From Rotaria sp. Silwood1 (taxonomy: Eukaryota; Rotifera; Eurotatoria; Philodinida; Philodinidae), in assembly GCA_905250075.1 (NCBI GenBank), contig CAJNOP010000333.1, forward strand, positions 53,866 through 117,865: a stretch of 64,000 bases of DNA, in the 5' to 3' direction. Below the pieces are notes generated by a model that worked only from the letters and a program-made list of their open reading frames with translations, did no database searches and was not told the DNA's origin. A program made the translations under genes and the position numbers. This document shows positions 1 to 10,560 of the stretch, piece by piece (position 1 is the first letter of the stretch; every line of letters starts with the position of its first letter).

Positions 1-52
1 CCCATTCTCGGAAACCCTTTAGGGGTTTTCCCAGATACCTTTTTTTAGAGTG

Positions 53-672
53 TAGAGGAAGATATTCGATATTTAAGTTATGCATAATCTATTACTGAGT
101 CAAAGGTCAAAAGCCATAGATTAACGATGAAGGCCAGCGGCTGATGAATGTCTCAAGCTGAAAATATACAACTCTTCATACAACAATCTAATGAATGACA
201 CCTTCGCTCTCCGAACACCAAAGAGTGAGAAGTATATCCCATGAACAGAACTCCATAACAGAATATATGGAGCTGAAAGACCGAGACAACAATATGTCAC
301 ATGAAAGAGACAATAGAGAGAGCATGGCATGTTACAGAGGGAAGGACCGCATATCTAACTACATGACAGTTAAAGAATAACCTTAAAAAAAGCAACCGTG
401 TAGTTAGCACGAGGTCTGGCTAGTGTGATATATTGTTGTCTCTGTCTTTCAGCTCCATGTATTTTGTTATGGAGTTCTATGCATGTGATATGCTTCTCAC
501 TCTTTGATGTTCGGAGAGCGAAGGCTTCATTCATTAGATTGTTGTATGAAGAGTTGTATAAATTGAGCTTGAGACATTCATCAGCCGCTGACCTTTATCG
601 TTAATCTATGGCCTTTGACCTTTGACTCAGTAATAGATTATGCATAACTTAAATACCGAATATCTCCCTCTA
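53..672. repeat. Long inverted repeat (fold-back element)
   Basis: Two arms of about 250 bp, 53-302 and 422-672, are reverse complements with scattered mismatches and small indels. They are separated by about 120 bp of spacer. The outermost bases are TAGAGG and CCTCTA. Small open frames on both strands in the arms have no recognisable protein and are side effects of the palindrome. The structure fits a fold-back or long-TIR MITE; no transposase is visible and no clear target duplication was found. Confidence 0.8.
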
Positions 673-785
673 GGCAAGCCAATGGTAGCTAATATTGTAA
701 CCTTGTTAATTCGGCGGTGAGAGCTTTCATTTGACCCAAATATGTCCCATCTCTTTAGCTGACAACACAAATACCTTCATTGTGA
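669..785. repeat. Dispersed repeat copy, inverted relative to 8827-8943
   Basis: This stretch matches the reverse complement of 8827-8943 over about 115 bp with roughly 85% identity by eye. It includes shared GAGAGCTTTCATTTGACC-type and CTGACAACACAAA-type segments. A shorter third copy of its right end lies at about 9455-9485. It abuts the inverted repeat at 53-672, so the two may form one composite element. Confidence 0.7.
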
Positions 786-2010
786 GACCTTTTTGCAAAA
801 AGGATTTAAATTCTCACCTGACACAATTTTTAAGTGTACAGGTGTAGCAAGGTAATTATAGGTTATCTTTTGTCACTATATGTAAGAGATAGACTACCTG
901 CCTGTCTAATTGCGTAAATGTTGATTCGTCTGAATAGTAATTGATTTTCAATGATTTATAATTCAACTTACTTCCACCGGTGTTGAGATACAGATGAACT
1001 GAAGTGTGCGAAGACGCTGATATTTATGTGGTGGAGTCCATCAGGAAGTGAATAGTCCTTCCGTAGTGTATGACGTAGCGAGCCGTAGTAGTGGAAAGAT
1101 CTTTAAAGTCACAAAATATTCAGATGCAGTGTTTTTTTTTTTGAATATACGCGAGCGACTTCGTCAATCGTAGATGGCCGCCGTGGACTGATATTTGTGC
1201 TTAAGGTAACGATTACCTGTATCAGATGTTTCATGTAAGCTTGTAAATGGTTACGAATATCATTTTTGAGAGTGGTTTTGAAAACGTTTTTGGAATAAGG
1301 TCTCCTCTTCCTTCAAGGAGGCCAGTTTTCGTTAGAATAGTCGAAATGGAGATAAACACATTGGAAGATATTCCGAAGTCGGATCTTTTAGGAACAATAA
1401 GAGTTTTTATTTCATATGTGGCTTTTTTTGATGATTTTCGGATTTTTTTCTGGAAAAATATGCTTTTTTCAAAGAAAACCACAAATGTATTTTGTTTTTT
1501 TTCTGCTTAAACTTTTTAGATCGCGCATCCTAATTCTCTTTTGGCATTCGTTCTATATATACAGTTCCTTTTTTTATTTAGCTTTGATTTTAATATATAC
1601 ACAGACACTTGTTAAAATTGAACGCCATTTTTGAGAATTTTTTGAGACCTTCAACTTTCACTCTCTTTTAAATAAAAAGTAAGATTTTAGAAAAGGATTC
1701 TGTCATGCCTTGTATCCTGGCATGCTCTTTCAAACAAAAGAGTTAAATATATTCAATAACTGTAGACAGATAAATTGGGGTTGCTCGAATACAGCTCAAA
1801 CAAATCTCCCAAATCTTGTGCGATTTGCATGTGACTGGAACAAGATCGAATTTTGAGAAAAAGGACTTTTGCCTTATCCTGGTCCTAACCTAAAATGAAT
1901 ACTAAAGTATTGAGTTGAATTTTCTAACTCTAAAACAAGGCCATTAAACTATTCTTTGAAACATACAAAAGTGTCGGCATCTATATATCGATAATCAATA
2001 GTTTTACCAG
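786..2010. other. Intergenic, no gene recognised
   Basis: No coding exon, RNA gene or clean repeat was identified. Open frames on both strands around 1231-1510 overlap each other, show no family motif and end in low-complexity F/K runs, so they are not called. Confidence 0.5.
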
Positions 2011-2014
2011 TTTA

Positions 2015-2305
2015 GATATATAAATAACGAATTAGGCATAGGTATCAAGAGTTAAGGGTATAGAAGTAAGGTTTTTGATATAAGTATAAGGGATTAGGTA
2101 TAAAAATAAGGAATTAAGGTACAAATAAATGGTTAAGGATTGATTTAGAGGATTAGATATAGAAATAAAAGGTCAAGATAGAAATAAGACGTTAAGAATA
2201 CATTTAGGGGTTAAGTATAGAGTTAGAGATTAAATACAGATGCAGGGAATTAAGCATAGAACCAGATGTTAAAGAGAGAATTAAGAAGTTATATACAGTT
2301 TTTGG
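2015..2305. repeat. Degenerate tandem repeat, (A/G)-rich minisatellite-like
   Basis: A run of about 290 bp is built from variants of a short unit resembling GATTAGGTATAGAAATAAGG, spaced about 25-35 bp apart. Examples are GGGATTAGGTATAAAAATAAGG, split by substitutions, and GGTTAAGTATAGAG. Copies are imperfect, so the array is old. Confidence 0.6.
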
Positions 2306-2565
2306 AAAGTTTATATGCAAATATGCGGTAGTAATAGGTATAGAAGGGTAAACGCAGGCATAAGGTGTAGCTATAGGTATTCACAGGTCGATAGAAGTAA
2401 GCTTTGATAGGATGTACACCATTTGAACAGTATTATATTGAACATCGTACGAAACTCGGAGTACAAAATCTTTTCTGAAGGTAACGAAAAATAGGGTTAT
2501 ACGAAATCTTGATCACGACTCCTTTTTAAAGCTAACGTAAAATAGTGTTACACGAAACCTTTGTC

Positions 2566-2630
2566 ATACGAAACCGAAAAAAGGTTTAGAATTCGTTGCA
2601 AACTTCTAAACCTTTTTTTGGTTTCGTATA
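2566..2630. repeat. Near-perfect hairpin
   Basis: Arms 2566-2591 and 2604-2630 are reverse complements over about 26 bp with one mismatch, separated by 12 bp. Shorter ACGAAAC-containing relatives lie at about 2445 and 2550, so this may be the core of a decayed repeat. Confidence 0.7.
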
Positions 2631-3417
2631 GTCCGTTTTTCATTTTCAGTGTAGTAGATGACAATTTAATTCAGTCTTAAATTTCGATTGCAGTTTAAAT
2701 CTACAAGTGCAATAAATGTGTCTAATCTAAACTTTTTCTGGAATTCAAATAATCAGAATTTATATTTTAAATAACAAAATTAAACTATGAGAAAAAGAAA
2801 CTTGGAATATTTTTTTAAAATTATTTTTAATTTCTTTTGCACATCTAATAAATTTTAAAATAATAAATTGACAATTCTCGATAAAAAATAAGAATTGAAC
2901 TTCAATACTTCTTATGTTTTTTTTATATTATCGGTATATTTTTTCATTTGTAAAATATAAAAGTACAAAAGATGATGAGATGTATCTAGGTGCAGATATA
3001 CAAAACATGATGTCTATCGTTGACTTCAGTATTGATTTCAAAGGACTTTTCTGATTGCCATTCTAATTGTAAAACAAGTCAATAGCATTAGTGACAACCT
3101 ACATCTATATTGGTATCAATATAATACTTGTCATTAATTTTCGCCTCGCAATATAGCGAAGGATTCATAACTATCAATCATGAAGTTCTTAGTACAAGAT
3201 AAACTGCGAAATTATTGTTACTGCAGTATGTTGTCATGTTCAGAATGTATGCAATTATCCATAGAATATTTCTAAAATGATGCAAAATTAAAAAGTTCCT
3301 TGTATTACATTTTTTTTCTTTCCATTATTGATCAGTTCAAAATATCTCGCAAAAGTTCCATCTCAATAAACTGCTTGTTTGGAGTTTTTAGAGTCTGGAC
3401 TAATATTGACAGTACAT

Positions 3418-3780
3418 TCTGAGAAAAACGGACTAGACATGGCACGTATAGATGACGCTTTAGACTAGTCCTGACCACCACCGAAGACATTTCGGACTAG
3501 TCAAAGTCGCTTGTTTCCGATTGATTTCCAGTTTTTAGCAGACGGACAGGAGTCTCTCTACGATTTAGACTGTATAAAACGACGCCAGTCCATTTCTACG
3601 TCATGACCTGCCGTCAGAATGCCCGTCAGATATCGCAGATTGACGGGTTAGATGTTGGAATCCACTTCACATCTTCCTTTTGTTACTGTTTTTTTTGGTC
3701 TACCGACTAGTCTAGACAGAGTTTCCAGACAAAGCGGACTAGACATGACCAGGTTCAAGAACGTTCTGGACTAGTCATAT
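3418..3780. repeat. Direct repeats with ACTAGTC motifs
   Basis: A segment of about 50 bp starting CGGACTAGACATG and ending GGACTAGTC or GACTAGTC occurs at 3429-3462 and again at 3733-3777. Additional GACTAGTC words lie at about 3491 and 3705. It is probably a decayed transposon fragment; no terminal structure is clear. Confidence 0.45.
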
Positions 3781-3784
3781 CGCG

Positions 3785-4610
3785 CGTCTTCACTTATTTT
3801 TTGCTCATTTCCGGATCTCTTTCTTTTTTTACTTTTTAGAACACTTTTTACGCCAATGGAACGAAAAAAATAGTCCCAGAGAAAATTTCTATTTTTCATA
3901 ACAAACTTTGATCTGTTAGTGCAATTCTATGACATTTTTCGACTGAGCCAATGAGGAACAAACTGATTTCATGATTTTCCTTGATTTCGAATGATTTCTA
4001 GTATTAATGAAAACCTTCAACTTTCTTTATATCATTCCGCAGTGTGTGTTGCTTATCTATTGATATTATCGTAATTAGGCATATATAATAAAAATTTATG
4101 AATTTGCCGGCAGAAAAATCATGGTAAAGCAAAGCGAAACTATACAATGTGACATAGAACCATTTGGTAATATAAAATGTGATTCACCTTTCACGCATAA
4201 CACTCGATTTGCAGACAATGAGCATTTATTTTTTCCAAAAACCAACGAGCAGCTTATCTGTGTAAAAACTTATTCTCATTGTTAGTGTTAATTAAGGAGG
4301 AATAAACTGATTTTAATTGCTAGAAATCGTTAGAAATCACTAGAAATTATTGTAAATAACTAAAACTCACCAGTAATACGGTAAAAATCAAAAGCACTGA
4401 TTTCTTTTGATTTCCGATGATTTTTAGTGAATTTCTTGGTTTTCAATAGTTTTCTAAACTCCTGATGATAGATCTTATTTTTTAATGAGTTTTCGTAGTT
4501 TTTCTTAATCTTTAAGCGTTGTCAGTGATTCCTAGTGGTTGCACATGGTTTCTATGATTTCTGATTATTCCAAATTGGTTTTTGGCATTAGAAATCAGTT
4601 TGATCCATAT
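3785..4610. other. Intergenic, no gene recognised
   Basis: AT-rich sequence with repeated TAGAAATC/GATTTCTAG-type words at about 4315-4450, which suggests decayed repeat DNA. No exon, RNA gene or terminal repeat could be supported. Confidence 0.4.
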
Positions 4611-4613
4611 TGG

Positions 4614-5420
4614 ACTGATCAAATATAGAGTAGGAAATAATATCATTCCAGATGGGTACCACTATGCTTTCAAGTAGTATCAACAACAAATATTATAACA
4701 GGTTAAAGCCCGTCAAAAATGGGATTTAGCAGTACTAACTTGTGAGGATTATGGCAAGGCTTCAGTGTTACCTTCAGCAAAAGTTTCTAGATTTTGATCG
4801 AATATCAACATAGACAAATTGCATTCATGGATTAGTTAAGACTAGATCTGATTTTAAATGACGAATATTGGAAGGTATTATTTATCTGTTTAAGATTCGA
4901 TGAATATAATGAATAATCAGTAGAGTGGGCATTGGCTTTCTTTAATAACACGAATGCAAGATGGATACGAACATGAGAGGGATCTCAAATAAATCAATAC
5001 TCATTTGTCAAAACATCTGACATGTGTTTTTTCAGTGTTTTCTCGTGATAACGATTCTTTTCCGTCGGTAATGGCTTTTTTTTCTCAATTCTATTTTAAT
5101 TATTGTTCCAATATGTTCAGCCATATTTAGATCAGATGAATTTTCACCTCAGCTGTCGATTATTTTGTGACGTGCAGCATTCTAAATCAGATCTAGTCTC
5201 AAACTTGTCCATGGATGGAATTTTTCTATGTCGATATGCCATCAAAATCTAGAAACGTTTGCTGAATGTAACACTGAAGTCTTGCCATAATCCTGACAAG
5301 TTAGTACTGCTAAATCCCATTTTTGACGGGCTTTAATTTAGTGTAATATTTATTGTTGATACTATTTGAAATCATAGCGCTATCCCTGCAATAATATTAT
5401 TTCCTATTCTGTATAATCGA
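4614..5420. repeat. Long inverted repeat (fold-back or MITE-like element)
   Basis: Left arm about 4614-4860 and right arm about 5181-5420 are reverse complements at roughly 85% by eye over 240 bp. They share the central words CCCGTCAAAAATGGGATTTA and GTTAGTACTGCTAA (as complements). The 320-bp interior has no protein-coding signature. A short direct repeat (GATGAATTTTCA...CTCGAT) links the interior at about 5137 with the flank at 5447. No transposase is present, so it is non-autonomous if mobile. Confidence 0.75.
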
Positions 5421-5936
5421 TGGTATTTGATGTGCAGTTATTCGCGATGAATTTTCAACTGGGCTCTCGATACAACAGTTTAAAGAAATTTTGAGAATAG
5501 ATTAAATTTTTTGCTTTACGAAGTTAAACGCGATCTGATTTTGTGAACTTTTGTCTAGATCGATGACTTCATTTTGCTTTAAAGTTTTATTCCTATAATA
5601 TTTTTTTCCAAGAGAATTTGTTTCTGTTTTCGTGCATTCCAAACTCCACTGAATCTTCATATCAATTATGACATATATTGTTAGTGTCTTCCGACATAAC
5701 AATAAATAATGCGTACTCAAAAAAAAATGTGGCATATATACACTTGGAAAGACTAGTGATCGTCAGTTTTTAAAATATATTTTCGTTAGAAAAAATATAT
5801 TTGCTGAAGGATATAAATAATCTGATACTCTAATCGTGACGGAATTTCTTATCATTCTATATGTTTATGTCCTTGCTTGTAGTTAGACTAAATTGATCAA
5901 ACCTGGTTTATTCGATGAGTAGTAAGACTGACAGGA
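5421..5936. other. Upstream region of the glycosyltransferase gene
   Basis: AT-rich leader without exons. A TATAAATA word at 5812-5819 lies about 120 bp before the ATG and could be a core promoter element, but such words are common in this base composition. Confidence 0.3.
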
Positions 5937-6971
5937 ATGAACACTGCCAATACGAAACGTGTCCTTCTACTTGCTCCGCTGAATCCAGGTAGTGGTAATG
6001 CCGCGACCGCCTCTCGTCTCGCAGACGGTCTACGCCAATCATCGCAAATCACTGTTAACTGTATGTCTGTTGACACGTCACACATCGAGTCCGATTCATT
6101 GTCAGCATCGATCCGTCAATATGATGCTGTTTTAGCATTGCACGCTTATCGGGCTGGTCATTTGTTGACGTCAATCTATCAAAATAACTCTGATCTTCCA
6201 CCGCTTATTCTTATTTTTGCCGGAACTGATTTACATTCATGCGAGCCTGAGTGGCTGCCGACAATCGAACAAATTGTACCGAAAGCTCGTGGTCTGGTTT
6301 GCTTTAGTTCTGAATGGAAGAAATACGTAGAGAGTATTTACAAAGATCTACTCGCTTGTCCTATTACCGTCATTCCACAAAGCGTTCTAGTGTCGCCACC
6401 CATCTCTGAACAGTTGCCTTTCTCAACACCATTTCCATCTTCAAGAAAGACAATCATCTGGGCAGGTGCAATTCGAGCGGTAAAAGATCCACTTTTTGCC
6501 ATCCGCATTATGTCCCATTTAATTGATCACGAATTTCAACTGATTATTGTCGGTGATGAAGGCGACCGTTCTCTTGTCAACGCTATTCTATCTTCATGTT
6601 CACATTCGAACGTTACTCTAATCGGTGGACAATCCACAGACCAAGTCCATGCACTTATGCGCACCAGCTTTGCCTATCTGAACACTTCTATCGACGAAGG
6701 AATGTGTCTGGCCATTCTTGAAGCCATGGCACTCGGTCTTCCGGTCATTGCCCGTCGAAACACCGGGAATATCAGCATTGTTAGGGATGGTCAAACCGGA
6801 TTATTATACGACACACCCGAACAAGCGGCTGAATGTCTGTTGCAACTGGAGAAGGAAACCAAATTACGAGAGGCCCTGATTAAACAAGCAGCCGAGCAAG
6901 TAAAGAAAATGCACAGTCCTAGCTCGGAAAGCACAGCCTATCGAAATCTTATCCTCAGTCTAACTGAATAA
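5937..6971 (+). CDS. GLT1D1: GLT1D1-like glycosyltransferase (GT4 fold), intronless
   Basis: A single open frame of 344 aa. It resembles glycosyltransferase 1 domain-containing protein 1 along its length. The N-terminal Rossmann half has LLLAPLNPGSGNAATASRL, then an HAYRAG motif and AGTDLH. The C-terminal half has WAGAIRAVKDPL, the IIVGDEGD strand and the EX7E nucleotide-sugar site (EGMCLAILE, about residues 255-263), followed by LPVIARRNTGN. Human GLT1D1 is about the same length (about 346 aa). No signal peptide or membrane segment is seen, so it is probably cytosolic; donor and acceptor sugars are unknown. Oddities: there is no intron, and base composition (many GCG, CGC, CCG and ACC codons) is clearly richer in GC than the other genes here. 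That fits a retrocopy or horizontal acquisition, since bacterial homologues exist. The start is the first ATG of the frame and an AATAAA follows about 155 bp after the stop. Confidence 0.83.
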   Translation: MNTANTKRVLLLAPLNPGSGNAATASRLADGLRQSSQITVNCMSVDTSHIESDSLSASIRQYDAVLALHAYRAGHLLTSIYQNNSDLPPLILIFAGTDLHSCEPEWLPTIEQIVPKARGLVCFSSEWKKYVESIYKDLLACPITVIPQSVLVSPPISEQLPFSTPFPSSRKTIIWAGAIRAVKDPLFAIRIMSHLIDHEFQLIIVGDEGDRSLVNAILSSCSHSNVTLIGGQSTDQVHALMRTSFAYLNTSIDEGMCLAILEAMALGLPVIARRNTGNISIVRDGQTGLLYDTPEQAAECLLQLEKETKLREALIKQAAEQVKKMHSPSSESTAYRNLILSLTE

Positions 6972-7125
6972 ATTCTTTAATGCTATTCTTTCTATTGTGG
7001 CTAGAACTCGGCAGAACCACTATTTTTAACCCCGTCTGGTTTCGGTCACATTACTTAAATCATAAACTTTGTGGGTTCGGAAATGAAGCTTATCGAATTT
7101 TTTTCCGCTTCAATTTTTATATGAA

Positions 7126-7131
7126 AATAAA
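7126..7131 (+). terminator. AATAAA polyadenylation signal of the glycosyltransferase gene
   Basis: Canonical AATAAA hexamer 155 bp downstream of the stop codon at 6971, followed by T-rich and GT-rich sequence (TGTGTGATAT). It is the first canonical hexamer after the gene. Confidence 0.45.
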
Positions 7132-7212
7132 GCTTTTTGATTGCTCTTACTCGTGTGTGATATCTATTTTCACCCTCTGCTCCACAATAGAGCCTAAAGG
7201 AAGAGTGGAGTG

Positions 7213-7495
7213 AGGACGAGTTCTACGAAGTTAGCTTCAAAGCAAATTATACGACGATCGTTGCGACTATTGTTCAGATAGTCATCATCAGATATGTTCT
7301 AAATGTTAAAGTTACGTTATTATAAACCAATCAATCAAAATCCAATCAAAGACAACTAATACAACAGGGGCATAATGATCAAAAATTAGATCGATTGCTC
7401 TATATATTGTCGTAGCAAAGTTTATTCGTATAGGGTGAGTTATACGAAGTTAGATTCAAAGCAAATCATAAGATACGTTTCGACTATTGCTCTAA
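7213..7495. repeat. Direct repeat pair
   Basis: About 60 bp at 7213-7275 (GAGTTCTACGAAGTTAGCTT and onward) recurs at 7432-7495 in the same orientation with about 80% identity. No coding content. Confidence 0.55.
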
Positions 7496-7564
7496 CTGAG
7501 AAAATCATGGTACGCGGGAGATGCTCTTTTTTTCTAATTAGTGTTCTCTTTTTTTATGGTTTAC

Positions 7565-7695
7565 TATAGGGTGTAGGTGTGGGTATGGGTATATGTGTGA
7601 ATGCGGACGTGGACGTAGATGAGCGATTGAGAGCCACACACCAGCATCCACAATCACACATCATAACTCATACCCAGACACCCAGCCACATCCGC
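7565..7695. repeat. G/T-rich then C/A-rich palindromic tract
   Basis: The segment starts with GTGTAGGTGTGGGTATGGG and, after a short spacer, continues with CCACACACC...CATACCCAGACACCCAGCC. It can therefore fold into an imperfect hairpin. A similar G/T then C/A core lies at 9190-9247. The open frame starting at 7579 runs through this tract and is not called as a gene. Confidence 0.5.
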
Positions 7696-7699
7696 AATA

Positions 7700-8826
7700 A
7701 TGATGTCTTTATATATCATCTTTCAAAACAGCCGTTCTTCAAATATTTTAATTTTTATATTTTTATAGTTGTTTTCGACATTTTTTACTTTCTACATTTT
7801 AAGTTTCGACCAAAGTTGAGATTACCATCTATTTCTTTTTTCAGATTTATTCGACTTCACTATAAGTCGTTATGCTATGGATTAAGAGTAAAACTGAAAA
7901 TTATAACAGATTCCATTTGTTTTCTATTCGGATCATATTGATGTTCACGATGATAAACATAACAATTATGACTTCTATTGATGTGTAATCATTTTCGATT
8001 TCGAAAAATATTAGATTGTAGCTTCTCATGTTGATATGATATCATGGTATTGTCTTTTTATCTGATCAACCTTTCTAAATGAATCGAATACAAATTACAT
8101 TTGTACTCATTTTCCACTTCTCTATTTAATATTGATGGATTGTTTACGTCGTAAATAACAGATGAAAAATTTTTTTTTCATTTTCATGTATTGAATCACA
8201 GTGCGACATTGAACTCTCTTTGGTATATTTTGTGCATGGTAAGCCAGTATGAATATACTCTTTGCCCATATAAAATGGATTTCATTGTATCAGATCTCGG
8301 AATTTCTGCACAATTGAACTTCGCAAATGCTACAGACATTAATGAGAAGATTGTAAAAATTTTATTATCATAGTGATTACGAGTTAAGTACGATCGTACA
8401 ATGTTAATATTTTGAAAAAGAGCATGAGACTCAAGTCGAATAGCGTATTGAACCGAAAGATTAAGATGTACTCATAGATACTCTAACTTTGATATTATCA
8501 TTTATTAACGCAAGCTTTCACAAGATAATTGTCGACTGATCGATTTCGAAGAGTGAGATCACGTAATATATCTAGTTACACTGCTAATGTTAGAACATAG
8601 TTAACCCTATTCCACTTCATTGAAACTCATGCTGCTTAATGCTTTTCATAGTTTGCTCAGCCTTGTATAGGTAAAGAATGTGATTGAACCGCATAAAGGA
8701 TCTGCTTGTATTTATTGACTATTTAAAAACTCCAAATAGTTTGCATAATATAGATTCTAGCTTATAACCAGTTGTTAGGCGCAAGGTCGATTTAAAAAGA
8801 ACTAACGAAAAATCAGAATGCAACTG
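7700..8826. other. Intergenic, no gene recognised
   Basis: AT-rich sequence. The reading frames present are short, F/I/Y/K-rich and without recognisable domains. No RNA gene or terminal repeat seen. Confidence 0.45.
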
Positions 8827-9480
8827 ATAATGGAGGTGTTTGTGTTGTCAGTTAAAGAGATGGCACATATTGAGGTCAAATGAAAGCTCTCACTGCCAAA
8901 CTAATAGGGTTGAAATATTAGCGGCTGTTGGCTTGGCTAGAGAAAAATATTTGATTTTTACGGTACTCACAGTTTGGGTATGTAGAAACATTAGGATTAT
9001 TTACATGAATTTTTTATGTAATCAACTGAGTATTTCAATAGTAGACCACAAAAATCTTTAGGAATTTATCAATAGTATTAAGATCACATTAGTTTCGATG
9101 TCTCCTGGAACTTAGTTACTGTCGAAATGACAAGAAAAGGTATATAATGTGTTTGAAAAATGCCGTATATGTATAATATTTGTATTTAGAGTGCAGTGAG
9201 TGTGGGTGTGTGGATGAAGACAAGATCAACATCCACATCCACACCCTTAAAATAGTGTATTATATAATCTATTGTTTTCAGTTTGAAATTAAATTGAAAC
9301 TATTGGTGAGTTAAAGATTTGATAACTGCTAATTGATCTTTATCCATATTGATACTACTCAAGTTCCAGAAGACATCGAAACTAATGTGATCTTAATACT
9401 ATTGATGAATCCCAGAAAGATTTTTGTGACCTACTATTGAAATACTGAGTTGATAACTGACAACACAAACACCTCCATTG
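8827..9480. repeat. Fold-back element with a G/T-rich core
   Basis: 8829-8853 (GGAGGTGTTTGTGTTGTCAG) is complementary to 9457-9478, and about 9025-9110 is complementary to about 9367-9455. The left arm carries about 170 bp (8855-9025) that the right arm lacks. The centre (9190-9247) is a GTGAGTGTGGGTGTGTGG / CCACATCCACACCC hairpin. The left arm also matches 669-785 in reverse orientation, so this is a multi-copy family. No transposase. Confidence 0.65.
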
Positions 9481-9574
9481 TGAGTGTGAGTAAAATTTGG
9501 TTAAAATTTAATTTTTCAGTTTCAAAGATAGTTTTCAATTGATTGTAGTCTCTTTTGATCGATGAATATAAAGC

Positions 9575-10560
9575 ATGGCGAAAAATTTCGCAGAACTTTC
9601 GCAATCGATATATGTCTGCAGCCACTCAAGCAATGTCAATAAATAAATAGTCATTTAAAAACTCATTTGAAAATATACTCATTGTATAAAAATAAAGGAT
9701 ACAGATTTAAAAAGAAGAGAGATATCAATGTGAAAATATCATTAATGTTTTCAGATACATTTTTCACCCTTGTTGAAAAATCTTTGCACAACATATTTGT
9801 TCAGTTCTCAAGCATATACAGCTTACTGAAGCAAATCCAATGTAGTCAGCTAAAGTTAGCATTTCATGCTCTTTTTAAATATGTTCAATGTTTTTTTTCT
9901 GACTTATGGTCGATTCTGAGGAGCAAATCTTTGAAAGACCGAAAACGACGTTTGCACAAAACGCTCAGTTAACAAATTTTAGTACATATGTTTATTAATT
10001 TTCGGACACCCAAATGTCATTGTGGAGACTGAAAAGTAGTCAAATACAGTCAGACTTGGACGTTCTTTCCAAATGTATTGTCAGAATTTTTCTCTGACGT
10101 ACGATTTGTCAGCTGTGAGTAAATATCTGAATAAATCAAAAAAATGCTAGCATTTAGTAAAGTAGACCTTTCTCCATCATCCGAATTTAGGAATTTAAAA
10201 TGCAATAAATTTGAATCCTTTGCAGCCATATGTAACAAGAGTAACAAATTATGAATTTTATAGAGCAGGCTTCGCTCTATAACCTGATGTTCAAAAAAAA
10301 TTCTGATAGCCTGTATCAAGGCAATTTTAATCAGAATATAAAAATGGGATATATGAAAAATCCTGTACAGACGTCGTTTTGATTTCTTCAAGGTTTTGGT
10401 CTCAACGGATCAACCATAAGTCAGAAACATATTTTGCATACATTTCGAAAGAGCATGAAACACTCTTGAAAATGACATTTACTTGTTGCAATCACTTGAG
10501 CGACTGCAGAGATATATCGATTACAAAAGTTCGGCAAACTTCTTCCCATACCTTACATCC
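9575..10560. repeat. Degraded long inverted repeat
   Basis: 9585-9640 is complementary to about 10490-10550 (shared words ATATATCGAT, CTGCAG, GCTTGAG). 9875-9965 is complementary to about 10370-10475 (CGTCGTTTT, ACCATAAGTCAGAAA, AAAGAGCATGAAA). The left arm is interrupted by about 230 bp not matched on the right. Open frames at 9667-9972 (+) and 10050-10391 (-) fall inside it and show no domain, so they are not called as genes. Confidence 0.6.

Noticed and set aside
1231-1510. Overlapping open frames on both strands
   Set aside because: Mirror frames over the same bases, low-complexity ends and no domain.
7579-7941. 120-codon plus-strand frame
   Set aside because: Its start lies in a G/T-C/A palindromic tract and the rest is F/Y/I-rich as expected from T-rich DNA.
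9667-10391. Frames of 101 (+) and 113 (-) codons
   Set aside because: They lie in the arms of a degraded inverted repeat and have no recognisable transposase motif.
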